64,000 bases of DNA from Pseudomonadota bacterium (GCA_029550345.1 JAKPHK010000011.1:1-64000); one strand, 5' to 3'; positions 17,101-25,896 are shown, numbered from the stretch's first letter. Made by a program: numbers and translations. The notes: generated by a model from the letters alone, not told the origin.

Positions 17101-17252
17101 TCCATGGCGGTGACAAGCAGCGCGTAAATCAGCCCCATCACCATGCACACGCGGATCAGCGCCTTGAACCCGCCCGAGCCAGTCCAGGCGGCGATCGCGT
17201 TGAAGGTGTTGACGAGGTAGTCGCCGCCCCCGACCGTGAAGACCTCGAGCAT
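14187..17252 (-). CDS. traG: Mating-pair stabilisation protein TraG with C-terminal LAS-peptidase-like domain
   Basis: A 1021-aa TraG homologue and last gene of the transfer operon. The first 450 residues hold several transmembrane segments typical of TraG_N (MVMGLIYALLVTAMDLD, VLTVVFYALFPIVFPLLLF). A long Ser/Gly/Asn-rich middle follows. The last about 110 residues show a zinc-peptidase signature of the M15/LAS type: Ser963-x-His965 to Asp972 (SAHYDDRALD) and His1013-x-His1015 (DHLHV). F TraG acts in pilus assembly and, via its C-terminus, in mating-pair stabilisation and entry exclusion. The peptidase-like end is unusual and suggests murein processing; activity is inferred. Confidence 0.9.
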   Translation of the reverse strand: MLEVFTVGGGDYLVNTFNAIAAWTGSGGFKALIRVCMVMGLIYALLVTAMDLDWRAWFRWFIQSTLIYLVLMVPTVTVKVTDRVNPGLAPATVDNVPIGLAAMASFTSQVSDYLTRTAETVFVMPAALNYSTGGFVYGARMWDKVRGFEIRDPVFKANVDGYLKQCAYYDILLGTKSLKLLSEASDLWAELGVNAATNRGMKYLTDTGAGTVDIEGKTCAEAWTLINNQWDAQINAYALPFAHTMYPKLTQAAAGAKLAADVPVVSQLLTGTAMTRNQFFKQKSMVDAFEAAQLDFGNADADSFALQRADTQTRNAMTTAAEQGLIWIPVLGVVLTVVFYALFPIVFPLLLFPRTGIATLKGYFSGFFYLSAWGPIYVLIHSFIMDRLASQTNALAAGSVNLANWAGIDAVNQDVATMAGFLMMSVPVLALMVMRGTMSVANNLGSMLAPVQAGSDAAALERTTGNYAYGDVSYGNLNADNRQMSQWNTAPNLLAGSAHSGFREADGRMFNEYGSGHTVIDTNAAISQLPFKPTMTRGYASDLRSQGQWYMNEADKIENGTSTSWSSSKGRFGSAVTATSDVSGSRRENGSRASDTHNVGGNVVVEGASGSSTREVTNNDLILREGNSRNYSDFENRTFGYSLGLGGRLGGSTPGAGDGGATTKGGKGAGLSGSLSVNGYGRKEWGEDSRASSERSSTNQTTRGTDKSDETSNRVVVSGSSGDVESSGTYNQNSDYADHSRSRTSTDGTDWRTSEAEERRAAAARYREIGSRMMSEASYAETHGFQVSSDMSNLIQDRYETLQREHPEWHLPDLSNPRLDYRDLSRRDQAIAYLMDDLMGDLRAHRINELSDVAGIAGTGALGSNGDLGMPGTPRPPSGTNAPALVSSPLEGGTLMAVPDGPVDGAALAKDLGIKVKPGARLGHMDGALVPAMGVVAEEARSLGLPTPVVTSGNDSTQHKAGSAHYDDRALDFRGNNISNEQGEQWAAKVQGRLGSAYAVDFERFPDDPARDHLHVAKRRT

Positions 17253-17277
17253 GAGGGGTGCCTTCCTTCGTCGCGGT

Positions 17278-18717
17278 CTACTGGACCTGTTGGTTGAGGG
17301 TGCGTGAGAAGCGCAGCGCCGCCGACATCTGCGGGGAGAGCTGCGTGCGCAGGGTCTTCTCCAGCATCTGCGTGCGCTGGATCAGCGCGAAGGTCTGGTC
17401 GAAGCGCTGCGAGGTGCGAGCGGCGATCCCGAGGAAGTTTCGCCGGGTCTCGTAAAGCCCCTCGCGCCACTCGCGTAAGCTATCCGCGTCCGCCCCGTTG
17501 AAGTCCGAGCGTGCGTTCACCGCCATGTCGATGAACCGCATGGTCATGGTGGTGACGAGATCGACCGCGACGATTTCCGAAAGGTCGTTGATCTCCTGCG
17601 CGGAGATACCGAACTCGGCCGCAGCGCTCACGGTGATGATCTTGTAGACCGGGACGCTTGCCATGCCGAGGAGCTGCACCTCGGCCGGGGTCAGCGAAGC
17701 GCCGGGATCGCGCACCTTCAGCGCCATGCTCTCGATCAGGGTGCGGACCCGCGCCTTGATCGCCGCATTGGGGCCGATCACCATGTCGGTCTCGGTGGGC
17801 GCCATGCATTTGGTGGTATCGCCCCCGCAGTTCCAGTACTTGTGCGGGGTAGCCGAGGTGCCATCGAGCATGGCGCTGATCAGCGCCGGATCAGCCGGGC
17901 CGATGAATTGCACCCGCGGTTTGCCGCCCGAGCCCTGCGGGTCGTAGATCACGGTGCCGACCAGCGTCATCAGGAACTCTCGGAACTGGGTGTCGAACCC
18001 GCCGTACTTCTTGCCGAGCGCCTCCCAGGTGTAGTTGTTCGGCATCCCGGCCTGTTCCTTCATGTCCGGGTCGGAATTGGCAGCTTTCAGCGCCTCACGC
18101 TGGCCGCCGTTGTTGCATTGCTGGCGCGCGCGGGCCCAGTCGGAGACCGCGCCCTGGCTGTTGGCGATCGCCTCGCAGATGACCGAGGAGGCCGTGTCGG
18201 TCTTGGGCCAGAGCCCGCCGACCAGCGCCTGCGCGGTCTCGCAGGACGAGATGTTCATCTGGTTCATCTGCTGAACCTTCTGGGCAAGCTCATCCATGAC
18301 CTTGCCGATCTCGGGCGAGATCGTGTCGATCGCGAGCTTGAAGGCGAAGCCCAAGGCATTGTTGGCGGTCGCCTTGAGCATGGCGACGAGTTCGGCGGTG
18401 TTGATGAACGAGAAGCTCCCGGCAAAGAGGTCGATGCCGCCGCAGCCAGCGCGTGCATGGGGCAGCTGGATATTGAAGGGCTGGATGTTCTTCTGGGGAA
18501 ATCGCGACCAGACCGAGCCCATCGAATAGTAGCCCGCCGACTGGCCCTGGTAGGCGCTGGGTCCGGTGACATTGGCCTGGGCTCCCATGTCCGACATGAA
18601 GCTCTGCATCTCGCCCTCAACCCCGGCCACGGCGGGGGCTGGCGACGCCAGCAGGACGGACACGCCGAGCACGGCGCCGAGCGCACGGCGCGAGACCTGG
18701 TTGACCCGCGCGCGCAT
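17278..18717 (-). CDS. traH: Conjugal transfer protein TraH
   Basis: A 479-aa periplasmic/outer-membrane-associated F-type assembly protein. A signal peptide (VLGVSVLLASPAPAVAG) precedes a mature region with conserved Gly/Cys segments (ARAGCGGIDLFAGSFSFIN, the FPQKNIQPF region) and a C-terminal coiled-coil-forming part, all typical of TraH. With TraF, TraU, TraW, TrbC and TraN it belongs to the F-specific set used for pilus extension/retraction. Its start codon abuts the traF stop. Confidence 0.92.
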   Translation of the reverse strand: MRARVNQVSRRALGAVLGVSVLLASPAPAVAGVEGEMQSFMSDMGAQANVTGPSAYQGQSAGYYSMGSVWSRFPQKNIQPFNIQLPHARAGCGGIDLFAGSFSFINTAELVAMLKATANNALGFAFKLAIDTISPEIGKVMDELAQKVQQMNQMNISSCETAQALVGGLWPKTDTASSVICEAIANSQGAVSDWARARQQCNNGGQREALKAANSDPDMKEQAGMPNNYTWEALGKKYGGFDTQFREFLMTLVGTVIYDPQGSGGKPRVQFIGPADPALISAMLDGTSATPHKYWNCGGDTTKCMAPTETDMVIGPNAAIKARVRTLIESMALKVRDPGASLTPAEVQLLGMASVPVYKIITVSAAAEFGISAQEINDLSEIVAVDLVTTMTMRFIDMAVNARSDFNGADADSLREWREGLYETRRNFLGIAARTSQRFDQTFALIQRTQMLEKTLRTQLSPQMSAALRFSRTLNQQVQ

Positions 18718-19547
18718 CAGTAGTCGCTCCCGGGCTGAACCTGGGTCAATTGGAACACGCGGTCCATGATCTCGTCCTGGCTGAGGATGCCGTAGCCGAT
18801 CGGCATTGGCTGCTTGGTGACGGAATCAAAGAGCACCAGCGCCGGGACCTGCCGCTCGGTGCCCATCCCAAGCTTCTCGTACTGCCCGCTATCGACCATG
18901 TAACCGGGGAAGGTCGCCGACGGGCCGCCGTCCATCGAGACCGCGAGAACGGCGAGCCCGAACTTGTCGCTGACCGCTTTGAGGATCGGCGAGAAGATGT
19001 CGCAGGCGCCGCAGCTCGAGGAGAAGAAGTAGAACACCCCATAGCGCTGCGAGAGTTCGCCCATCACGCGGTCGCGGTCGGACTTGCGTTGGTCGATCCA
19101 CGCGCGCTTGCCGAGCGTCGAGACCGGGCGCTGGAGTGTGTAGTCGAGCCCGGGATCCTGCCACAGCGCGCGTTGCCACACGTCGGCGAACATCGAGGAG
19201 CGGTCGAGCTGCTCGCGCTGGAAGCGCACATAGGCAGTGACGTTTTCCGGGCTCGGCTCAAGGATCGCGCGCGCCTTCAGCTCCTCAAGCTGGGTGCCGA
19301 TCGCGGCGAGGCGCTCGCGCGCCGGCGGCTGCGTAGCCGTGACGGCCTTGCGCGGCTCCTCCCTCGGCTTCTCGCAGTAGAACCAGGTCCCTAGCTTGCG
19401 CTCCTTGCAGTAGAGCGCGTCCTCGGACTGCTTGACCTCGACGCCGTCCTCATTGGCGGCGTGAAGCGGGGCCGTGCCGGAAAGCATCAGGCTGACGCCG
19501 AGGCACAGGGCGGCAATGCGGCGTCTGTACATATGGCGGGGGTTCAT
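18717..19547 (-). CDS. traF: Conjugal transfer protein TraF (thioredoxin-like)
   Basis: A 276-aa exported protein with a signal peptide (LCLGVSLMLSGTAPLHAAN) and a C-terminal thioredoxin-like domain. It keeps a CGAC redox motif (FFFSSSCGACDIFSP) that F-plasmid TraF itself lacks, so it may be an active disulfide enzyme for the many Cys-rich Tra proteins. It participates in periplasmic pilus assembly with TraH. Its ATG overlaps the stop of the upstream 137-aa gene as ATGA. Confidence 0.9.
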   Translation of the reverse strand: MNPRHMYRRRIAALCLGVSLMLSGTAPLHAANEDGVEVKQSEDALYCKERKLGTWFYCEKPREEPRKAVTATQPPARERLAAIGTQLEELKARAILEPSPENVTAYVRFQREQLDRSSMFADVWQRALWQDPGLDYTLQRPVSTLGKRAWIDQRKSDRDRVMGELSQRYGVFYFFSSSCGACDIFSPILKAVSDKFGLAVLAVSMDGGPSATFPGYMVDSGQYEKLGMGTERQVPALVLFDSVTKQPMPIGYGILSQDEIMDRVFQLTQVQPGSDY

Positions 19548-19957
19548 GATCCGCTCCTCTCGAATTCCTTGATCAGTGACATGAAGACAGCGAGGTCGAG
19601 CAGGCGGCGGCCGCCGTCGAGCATTCGCACCAGCGCGTGGGTGAACGGGGTGAGCGCGGCGGTGCCTGCCTCGCTCAGCGTGTAGCTCTCGGCATCCGGC
19701 GCGATCCAGCCACGGCCGAGCATGGCATCGAGCGGCCCCTTCAGCGCGCGGGCGCGCACCGGCCGGTCGAACCAGGCCGAGACTTCCGCCGCCAGTTCGC
19801 CCGCACTTTGTGGCGCGCGGCGGGAAAGCGCCATGCCGAGGAAGAACTCGACCATGCTTATGTCGGCAAGCGCGCCGACGGCGCTGAGCGGGATGACCGT
19901 GGCGCCAGGTGCTGAAGGGGGCGAGGTGCCCCCGCCGTTACGGCTTGTGGGCGGCAT
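19544..19957 (-). CDS. Winged-helix-like protein inside the tra operon
   Basis: A 137-aa protein encoded between traN and traF, overlapping both. No signal peptide. The second half reads like a winged helix (LKGPLDAMLGRGWIAPDAE, then YTLSEAGTAALTPF), as in PadR/MarR-type proteins. No F-plasmid gene occupies this place. A regulatory or structural role in the operon is possible; only the fold resemblance and position support it. Confidence 0.7.
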   Translation of the reverse strand: MPPTSRNGGGTSPPSAPGATVIPLSAVGALADISMVEFFLGMALSRRAPQSAGELAAEVSAWFDRPVRARALKGPLDAMLGRGWIAPDAESYTLSEAGTAALTPFTHALVRMLDGGRRLLDLAVFMSLIKEFERSGS

Positions 19958-22064
19958 AGTAGGCCTCGATCTTTACCTGGATCTCGATGAGCGTGGCGGC
20001 CTCGTCGGGGAGCTTCGCCGCGTCGACGAACTCCGCGTAGATCTCGCGGAAATCCATCACCGAAAGGTCGAGCTGCTGGAACTCGAAGATTGTGAACCCG
20101 TCGCAGAGCGGTTTTTTCGGCGTCCCCCAGGTCTTGCCGATCTGCGGGCGGCCCTGCTCCTGGAGGATCCGGCTGATCTTCGACTGAAAGCAGCAATAGA
20201 CGTCGCGCTTGGTGAGGCAGATGCCAAGAAAGCTCGACGAACAGTAGGTGCCGATCTTGTGGCACAGGCCGGCATCGTCCTTCTGGTCGAGCAGGACTTC
20301 GGACGGACTGCACAGCAGCGGGGTCAAGAGCGGCACGCCCTTGCCCGAACAGCAATTGGCGAGCCCGAAGACCTTGTGCGCGCAGCTCTCGGCGGTGCCC
20401 TTGAACAGCGTCAATGTGCTCTCGTCGAACTCGGCGTTGGCCTGGCCGAGCGCGTTCAGCGCCACGACCGCATCCTTGAACTCGTCGGAGGCCTCGCGCA
20501 CGATCGGCTCGCAGTCGCCATTGACGCAGTAGACGTCGCCGCCGCAGATGTACTGCGCAGGCTGCTGGGTGCTCCCCGGGATCGGGCACTTGTAGACCCG
20601 CTCGGCAACCTTGCACGAGCCGTCGCTGCTGGGCGGATCATCGAGACAGGTCTCGTGGTCGAAGGCGCAGCCCGGTGTAGCATCGAGCTTGCCGCAGTCG
20701 TTGCCGCCGCCAACCACGGTCTGGCACTGGTAGGTCCGGGTAGCTTCCCAGCAGGGCCGCGTCACCGGCACACCGTCGATCAGCCGGGTTTCGCCCGGCG
20801 CGGTGCAAGTCTCGCTGGCGAGCGTGCAGGTGCCGAGATCGACCGAACAGGCATTGTCGGTCCAGGTTTCAGTGAACCACTTCGAGACCGAGCTTTCGGG
20901 CACGATCCCGGCGACATTGGCACTGCAGGCATAGACCTCTTCGGGGGCGGCCGGCTCGGCGCAAGCGAGGTAGCCCCCGCCGCCGAAAGGATCGCCGATG
21001 AAGTCCCAGGTCTTGCACAGCTGCCGGTCGGTCAGCCCTGCGGCGCTTGGCGTCGTCCGGGTGCAACTGGGCTCAGACGCGAGCGAGCCGCACTGCTGGA
21101 GCCCCGTCACATACTGCAGCGGGAAGCCGGTCACCGGATCGAAAGTCAGCGCGGCGGTCAGGCCTTCGGTGTTGCAGCGGTAGACGTTGCTCACGACCTG
21201 GAAAGCGTTGGCCGGCGGCGGCTTGGGCACCGTGCCCATGAGGTACACGTTGGGATCGGTAACGGCCGCGTCGCAGTCGTAGTAGTCGACGGTGAGGTTG
21301 TACTGCGGCACCGGGTAGGTCCCGGTCTTGCGGCAGAGGCTGCTCCCTTCGAGCGAGGCGCAGCCGGCAAAGCTTGGGCTTGTAACGCAGAGGTACTGGT
21401 AGAGTGTTTCATTCCACGCCGAGACCGAGAGACTGCGGGTGCAGGTCTTGGGCTGTTCGACCACGGTTGAACCGACATTGCAGGTCCACTCGGCCATGTT
21501 CGCTCCGCCAGAGCCCGGGGGTAGCGGCACGCAGTTGCCGGTCGAGCCGTCAGCGCTCATGCCTTGCAGGTAAGCGTTGGGATCCTCGGTGACCGTGTTG
21601 GCTCGCGAAAGGTCGCTGCGCTTCACATCGACGGTCGGCCGCGTCGTGGAATTGGCGGTGCGGTAGGCATCGCTGCCCACACCAGCAGCCGCCCCATCGG
21701 CATACATGTTGCCGGGATTGTCGTAATACTGGGTGAGCCCGGGATAGTTCGCCTGATAGCCCGGAATTTGCCCGGCAGCGCCCGGGGCATCGGTGATCCC
21801 CTGGTTGGCGCCGCGGACCGTCGATCCGAGCTCGCGCGCCTGCGCCTTCGCCTCGTCCCAGGTCATGGTGGCCAGCGCGGAAGGCGGTGGGGGCGCTGGT
21901 GGGGGCACGCCGGGATCGGTTGCGGGCGGGAGTGCGGGCTGCGGCTCGATTAGGTCGTCGGGCGGCGGGATGTACACTTGCGCGCTGGCTGTGCCCGGCG
22001 CGAGCAGCGCCAGGGCAAGAAGAACAACAGCTTGCCGTCGCTTGGGGAGGCCCCGCCCAGCCAT
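19938..22064 (-). CDS. traN: Mating-pair stabilisation adhesin TraN
   Basis: A 708-aa outer-membrane TraN homologue. A signal peptide (VVLLALALLAPGTASAQ) is followed by a Pro-rich linker. A very Cys-rich ectodomain forms the rest, with the conserved C-terminal cluster seen in TraN (GLANCCSGKG, CHKIGTYCSS, DVYCCFQSKI). TraN recognises recipient outer-membrane proteins and stabilises mating pairs; the partner cannot be predicted. TraN begins one base after the trbC stop. Confidence 0.93.
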   Translation of the reverse strand: MAGRGLPKRRQAVVLLALALLAPGTASAQVYIPPPDDLIEPQPALPPATDPGVPPPAPPPPSALATMTWDEAKAQARELGSTVRGANQGITDAPGAAGQIPGYQANYPGLTQYYDNPGNMYADGAAAGVGSDAYRTANSTTRPTVDVKRSDLSRANTVTEDPNAYLQGMSADGSTGNCVPLPPGSGGANMAEWTCNVGSTVVEQPKTCTRSLSVSAWNETLYQYLCVTSPSFAGCASLEGSSLCRKTGTYPVPQYNLTVDYYDCDAAVTDPNVYLMGTVPKPPPANAFQVVSNVYRCNTEGLTAALTFDPVTGFPLQYVTGLQQCGSLASEPSCTRTTPSAAGLTDRQLCKTWDFIGDPFGGGGYLACAEPAAPEEVYACSANVAGIVPESSVSKWFTETWTDNACSVDLGTCTLASETCTAPGETRLIDGVPVTRPCWEATRTYQCQTVVGGGNDCGKLDATPGCAFDHETCLDDPPSSDGSCKVAERVYKCPIPGSTQQPAQYICGGDVYCVNGDCEPIVREASDEFKDAVVALNALGQANAEFDESTLTLFKGTAESCAHKVFGLANCCSGKGVPLLTPLLCSPSEVLLDQKDDAGLCHKIGTYCSSSFLGICLTKRDVYCCFQSKISRILQEQGRPQIGKTWGTPKKPLCDGFTIFEFQQLDLSVMDFREIYAEFVDAAKLPDEAATLIEIQVKIEAYYAAHKP

Positions 22065-22065
22065 C

Positions 22066-22833
22066 TCACTGGCCCTTGGTCAGTTGGGCGAGCGCAACGC
22101 GCGCAACGCCGGCCCCGGGACCGCGCCCGCCGGCGAAGGTCTCGAGCGCGTATTCGACCGTGACGTTCCCGGTGATGCGGTCGTGATCGGGGGTCACGCT
22201 GGTGCAGTCGAGCCCGTCGCAAAGCTCGTATTCGCGGCCCGCGGCAACGAAAGTCGGGGCGGCCGTAACCTTGAAGGCGCGGAACAGGCGCGGGTCAATC
22301 GCGAGGTGAGCTTCCTCGCCCTCATTGGTCACCACCCGTTTCAGCCCATCGGCAAAGGCCTTGGTGCTCCCGCCCGGAAAGCCGCGGAACACCACCACCC
22401 CGCCAGCCTTGGTCGTGTCGGCGATCAGCCGGGTGAGCGAGGCATCGGGCATCGACAGGCTCGCGAAGACGATGAACATCGGCCCCTCGCCCATCGGCGT
22501 TTTGGTATTGGCGGCCGCCCCGCTCAAGAGTTCGTCGAAGTCGACCGCGCCATCTGGCCCCTTGGGAAGATCGGCCGGATTGATGCGGCCGACGGCGGCG
22601 AGGCCCTCTTCGCGCAGTTGCTCGGCTTCACCGCGGTGGGCCTCGCCCTTGCCTGCAACGGCATCGACCAGGGTCTGCGCATCGGCCGTCGCTTCGGTTC
22701 CGCGCGCTTTCACGGCCTTCAGGTCGAGGCCGTCTATGGTCTGGGCAAGCGCGGCCGAGACCGCGGTCAGGGCCAGAAAGCCGACGACACCCGCCAGGCG
22801 GATTTTGGCAAATGAGAGGTCTCGAAGTGGCAC
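22066..22833 (-). CDS. trbC: Pilus assembly protein TrbC (F-type)
   Basis: A 255-aa exported protein starting with GTG at 22833; AAGGGG lies six bases upstream. A signal peptide (VGFLALTAVSAALA) is followed by a coiled region and the conserved TrbC domain (GPMFIVFASLSMPDASL, VVVFRGFPGGSTKAFADGL). TrbC works with TraW in F-pilus assembly. The gene begins 12 bases inside the end of traU. The much longer frame upstream is an artefact of the traU coding region. Confidence 0.88.
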   Translation of the reverse strand: MPLRDLSFAKIRLAGVVGFLALTAVSAALAQTIDGLDLKAVKARGTEATADAQTLVDAVAGKGEAHRGEAEQLREEGLAAVGRINPADLPKGPDGAVDFDELLSGAAANTKTPMGEGPMFIVFASLSMPDASLTRLIADTTKAGGVVVFRGFPGGSTKAFADGLKRVVTNEGEEAHLAIDPRLFRAFKVTAAPTFVAAGREYELCDGLDCTSVTPDHDRITGNVTVEYALETFAGGRGPGAGVARVALAQLTKGQ

Positions 22834-22844
22834 TGTTAACCCCT

Positions 22845-23867
22845 TCACATCATGCAACAATTTCGTTTCCTCCAGACGAGGTAGCCAAAGTCCTCGCCCT
22901 TGACGGGGTAGCCCTTGCCGGTCTGGGGGATGATAGTGGCAGCACCGACCGGCGCGCAGGCGTATCGGCCCTTCACCGTCGGACTCGGATTGGTCATCTG
23001 CAGCCGGTATTGCTGCTTCCTCATCACCGGCATTAGGTACTTGTGGCACAGCGCCTTCGAACCCATCGTGCCCCAGGCCAGCGCCTCGCGATGCATCTTG
23101 TAGAGCATCCGTTCGGCGACGAGCCGCGAAGCCTGGATCGGGGTGACGTGGGCCGAGACGTGGCCATTGAGCGGATACATCCCGCCGTTGCAGCCCGCGC
23201 ACCAGAACATCTGGTCGATCGGCAGCTTCGCTGTCGCCGCGACGCAGTCGGCGGCGCAGGCCGCGGTGGCGATTCCGTTGGCGAAGAGCGCCACCTCGGG
23301 GTTGATGATCGAGGTCAGCGCGGAATCCTGCCACAGCGGGTCGATCTCGGTCACATAGGCGACGTCGAAGGTGGTCTGCTCGAAACAAAGGAAGTCGGTC
23401 AGGATCTCCATCCAGTAGAGCAGCGGATAGACGTAGTAGTGCGACTGCCACTGCGAGCTATTCTGGGTCTTGCCGCCGATCTGGCTGCGCCCCTGGACGT
23501 GGCCCTCGCCGATGTCGAAACCGGGGTTGAGCCGGATCCCGCCGAGATTGGGAAAGCACCACGACTTGTTGGTGACATCGACGAGGCGCACCGGCTCCCA
23601 GAAACCGACCGAGATGCCGATGCGCGGGATCGGCGAACCGCAGGCGCACAGGGGAAACGACGGGTTCTTGGGATCGGGGCGCGAGCCCTTCCAGATCGAG
23701 AGCCCGCCGATCGAGAGCGGGAACAGGCACGACCAGCACACGTCGGTGATCGGATTGATGAACTTGCCATGGCAGGTGACCGTATCGGCCCGCGCGGGGC
23801 TGGTTCCAGCCAAGGCAAGCGCGAGCGCGCCGAGCAGCGCCATGAATCTCGCGGGAACACGCATCAT
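22845..23867 (-). CDS. traU: Conjugal transfer protein TraU
   Basis: A 340-aa TraU homologue with a signal peptide (FMALLGALALALAGTSPARA) and the many conserved cysteines of the family (ITDVCWSCLFPL, FPLCACGSPIPR, MFWCAGCNGGMYP). TraU is needed for DNA transfer and pilus assembly in F-type systems. The doublet ATGATG at 23867 has GGAGGGG five bases upstream and overlaps the stop of the 88-aa gene before it. Confidence 0.93.
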   Translation of the reverse strand: MMRVPARFMALLGALALALAGTSPARADTVTCHGKFINPITDVCWSCLFPLSIGGLSIWKGSRPDPKNPSFPLCACGSPIPRIGISVGFWEPVRLVDVTNKSWCFPNLGGIRLNPGFDIGEGHVQGRSQIGGKTQNSSQWQSHYYVYPLLYWMEILTDFLCFEQTTFDVAYVTEIDPLWQDSALTSIINPEVALFANGIATAACAADCVAATAKLPIDQMFWCAGCNGGMYPLNGHVSAHVTPIQASRLVAERMLYKMHREALAWGTMGSKALCHKYLMPVMRKQQYRLQMTNPSPTVKGRYACAPVGAATIIPQTGKGYPVKGEDFGYLVWRKRNCCMM

Positions 23868-24130
23868 GGCCGCCCCTCCCGCCCAAAGGCATCGTCCGCG
23901 CGCGCCTTGGCGCGGAAATAAGCAAGCCCGTGAAGCATCGCCGCGACTGTCAGCAGCAGCGCGGGAAGCGCAGCCCACGGCCCCAGCAGCGCCTTCAGCA
24001 CCGGGAGAAGCAGCACGGCGAGCGCCAGCGACCAGCACAGCACCATCCAGAGCCTGCGCATGCGCCGCAACCTCCGCGTTTCGGGCGCCGCCATCGGGGT
24101 CTTGAGGAAGGTGATGAGCGGATGGGTCAT
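23864..24130 (-). CDS. Small inner-membrane protein in tra operon
   Basis: An 88-aa protein with a basic N-terminus (RRLRRMRRLWM) and two hydrophobic helices (VLCWSLALAVLLLPVLKALL, LPALLLTVAAMLHGLAYF). It overlaps traW upstream (ATGA) and traU downstream. No F-plasmid counterpart is recognised. It might be an assembly accessory; evidence is position and topology only. Confidence 0.7.
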   Translation of the reverse strand: MTHPLITFLKTPMAAPETRRLRRMRRLWMVLCWSLALAVLLLPVLKALLGPWAALPALLLTVAAMLHGLAYFRAKARADDAFGREGRP

Positions 24131-24801
24131 GATGTCTTGCCTCCGCTTGGGGTTATCGCCGCGCGCGGCAGCGGCATTTCGCTGATCTTGAGGCTGGCGC
24201 CGGCCTGGCTCACCACGGCGGGGGTGTGGCGGATGCCGAACTTCGATGTGAGCGTGCCACCCTGGTCGAAGTAGAAGCGGCGCTGCCACGGCTTCATCGC
24301 GTCGAAGGGCGAGCCCGAAACGAAGATGATCTTGGCCGCCGTGTCGTTCCAGGTCCGCAGCGCCCATTGCAGTTCGGCCGCATTGTCGCCGTCGACGAAG
24401 ACCAGCGCCTGGCTGAGCTGCACCATGTCGAGCGGATTGACCCTGGTGCCGCGCGCGGCGATTCTGTTGCCCTTGGCGTCGACGATATCGTCCTCGGTGA
24501 CGATCGAGGGATCGAACAGCCACTCGCGCTTGGTGGTCGCCGGGGTCATGCCATCGACCCGCTTGGGCCGCTGCACGCTCGCCACGGCCTGTTCTTGCAT
24601 CTCGCGCTGCAGCCGCTCGATCCCGCCGTTTGCCTCCAGCGTCCTGAGCCTGGTCTCGATCGTCGTGAGCAGATCGGCCTCGATGATCGGGAAAGTCTGG
24701 CCCATTTGCCCATAGTCGGCAGCCCTCACCGCCGAGATCAGCGGCCAGCCTATCAGCAGCGCGGCACCGCCCGCGGCGGACAGAAGGGCCAACCGGCTCA
24801 C
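24127..24801 (-). CDS. traW: Conjugal transfer protein TraW
   Basis: A 224-aa periplasmic protein of the TraW family. After the signal peptide it has the family opening ADYGQMGQTFPIIEADLL, then REWLFDPSIVTEDDI and a thioredoxin-like C-terminal half (KIIFVSGSPFDAMKPW, YFDQGGTLTSKFGIRHTPA). TraW interacts with TrbC in F systems. The start is GTG at 24801, overlapping the stop of the S26 peptidase gene as GTGA. Confidence 0.93.
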   Translation of the reverse strand: MSRLALLSAAGGAALLIGWPLISAVRAADYGQMGQTFPIIEADLLTTIETRLRTLEANGGIERLQREMQEQAVASVQRPKRVDGMTPATTKREWLFDPSIVTEDDIVDAKGNRIAARGTRVNPLDMVQLSQALVFVDGDNAAELQWALRTWNDTAAKIIFVSGSPFDAMKPWQRRFYFDQGGTLTSKFGIRHTPAVVSQAGASLKISEMPLPRAAITPSGGKTS

Positions 24802-25328
24802 AGCACCGAGTCCCCGGTGCCGATGATGCGTCCCGAACAGACGAAGCCGATGTCGGCGTAGCGGCTATCAAGCCCGTCCTTGTGCTCGGTCCCGACATAG
24901 TAGCAGTGCTCGGGGATGCGGCCCGTGGGTCCAGGCTCCAGCCTCTCGCCGCGCGAACTCAGCACCTTCAGGCGTGCGACCTCGGCCCCGTTGATCCGCA
25001 CCACGCCATTCTCGCGGGTGACCACCTCACCCGGCATGCCGTAGACGCGCTTGGCGAAGGGCGGAGAGACCTTCCCGAAATGCGCGGTGATGAGCGGCGT
25101 CTGCGGCGGCGCGAACACCACGAAGTCCCCGCGCGCCGGGCGGCGGTGCTTGTCGATCCAGAACGCCCAGTTGGGGAGCGATTGGGTCGTGTTGATCAGG
25201 ATCGCATGATCGTCGCGCCAGCTCGCGAGCGAGGAACTGGCCGCCAGCGTCGCGGCAAGCGCGCCGATCACCAGCCAGCGCCGGGCGTGCGAGGATCGCT
25301 GGGTGAGCGGCTCAGTTGACGGGAGCAC
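24798..25328 (-). CDS. S26-family signal peptidase (TraF/TrhF type)
   Basis: A 176-aa inner-membrane serine protease of the conjugative S26 group. It has one N-terminal membrane helix (WLVIGALAATLAASSSLASW). The nucleophile is in INTTQSLPNWAFW and the general-base lysine in AKRVYGMPGE. Such peptidases mature pilin or other transfer proteins. I place the start at GTG 25328 because GGAGG lies eight bases upstream; the longer frame would start with TTG inside trbI. Its substrate is probably the pilin at 34051-34365, by inference. Confidence 0.88.
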   Translation of the reverse strand: MLPSTEPLTQRSSHARRWLVIGALAATLAASSSLASWRDDHAILINTTQSLPNWAFWIDKHRRPARGDFVVFAPPQTPLITAHFGKVSPPFAKRVYGMPGEVVTRENGVVRINGAEVARLKVLSSRGERLEPGPTGRIPEHCYYVGTEHKDGLDSRYADIGFVCSGRIIGTGDSVL

Positions 25329-25896
25329 TGCCCTGTCCTCCAAAGGCAGCGCCCGGCATCGGGGCCGCTGCCTGCGGGGCCCCCTGCCCGTTCATTGCCG
25401 CGCGCATCGCGCCCATGACCTCACCCGCAGACGCATTGGCAGCTTGGGGCATCTTGACCTTGGCATAGACTTCGCGGCGGACTTCGGCGGTGATGTCGGG
25501 AACATTGCCGGCCAGCACGGCCTCGCCTACCAGCACGATCTGGCCGGAGGTGCCGCGGCGCTCGAGGTTCTTCTGGACCTCGCCCATGAACGCGCGGGTT
25601 TCGGTGGTGACCTGCTCGGGCGGCGTGGCCGAGCGGGCCTGGGCCTGGACATATTCGCCGACAATGCCTGAGAGCTGGACCTTGGCGATGGCCGGCCGGT
25701 CCCCTGCCCCGAGCACGTTCTTGGTGACCCAGGCGCCCCACAACCCCGCGGCAACCAGCGCGCCGACCAGCGCCACGGGAACCAGTCCGATGCGGGCGCG
25801 GGGCGCAGGCCGGGGCGGGCTCACATCGGCCTCGAACAGCGGGCCGGCAGTAGTGTCGGCCGCAGGAGCCGCGGACGTGCGGGGGCTTCTAGCCAT
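25312..25896 (-). CDS. trbI: Conjugal transfer protein TrbI (F-type)
   Basis: A 194-aa protein of the F-type TrbI family: a Pro-rich cytoplasmic N-terminus, one transmembrane helix (LVPVALVGALVAAGLWGAWV, about residues 37-57), then a periplasmic domain (DRPAIAKVQLSGIVGEYVQ) and a Gly/Pro/Ala-rich tail. TrbI affects pilus retraction in F. It overlaps the genes on both sides. Confidence 0.85.
   Translation of the reverse strand: MARSPRTSAAPAADTTAGPLFEADVSPPRPAPRARIGLVPVALVGALVAAGLWGAWVTKNVLGAGDRPAIAKVQLSGIVGEYVQAQARSATPPEQVTTETRAFMGEVQKNLERRGTSGQIVLVGEAVLAGNVPDITAEVRREVYAKVKMPQAANASAGEVMGAMRAAMNGQGAPQAAAPMPGAAFGGQGSAPVN

Noticed and set aside
16110..17297. 395-codon plus-strand frame opposite traG.
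   Set aside because: Shadow of the TraG membrane domain; composition is Asp/Arg/His-rich as in antisense frames.
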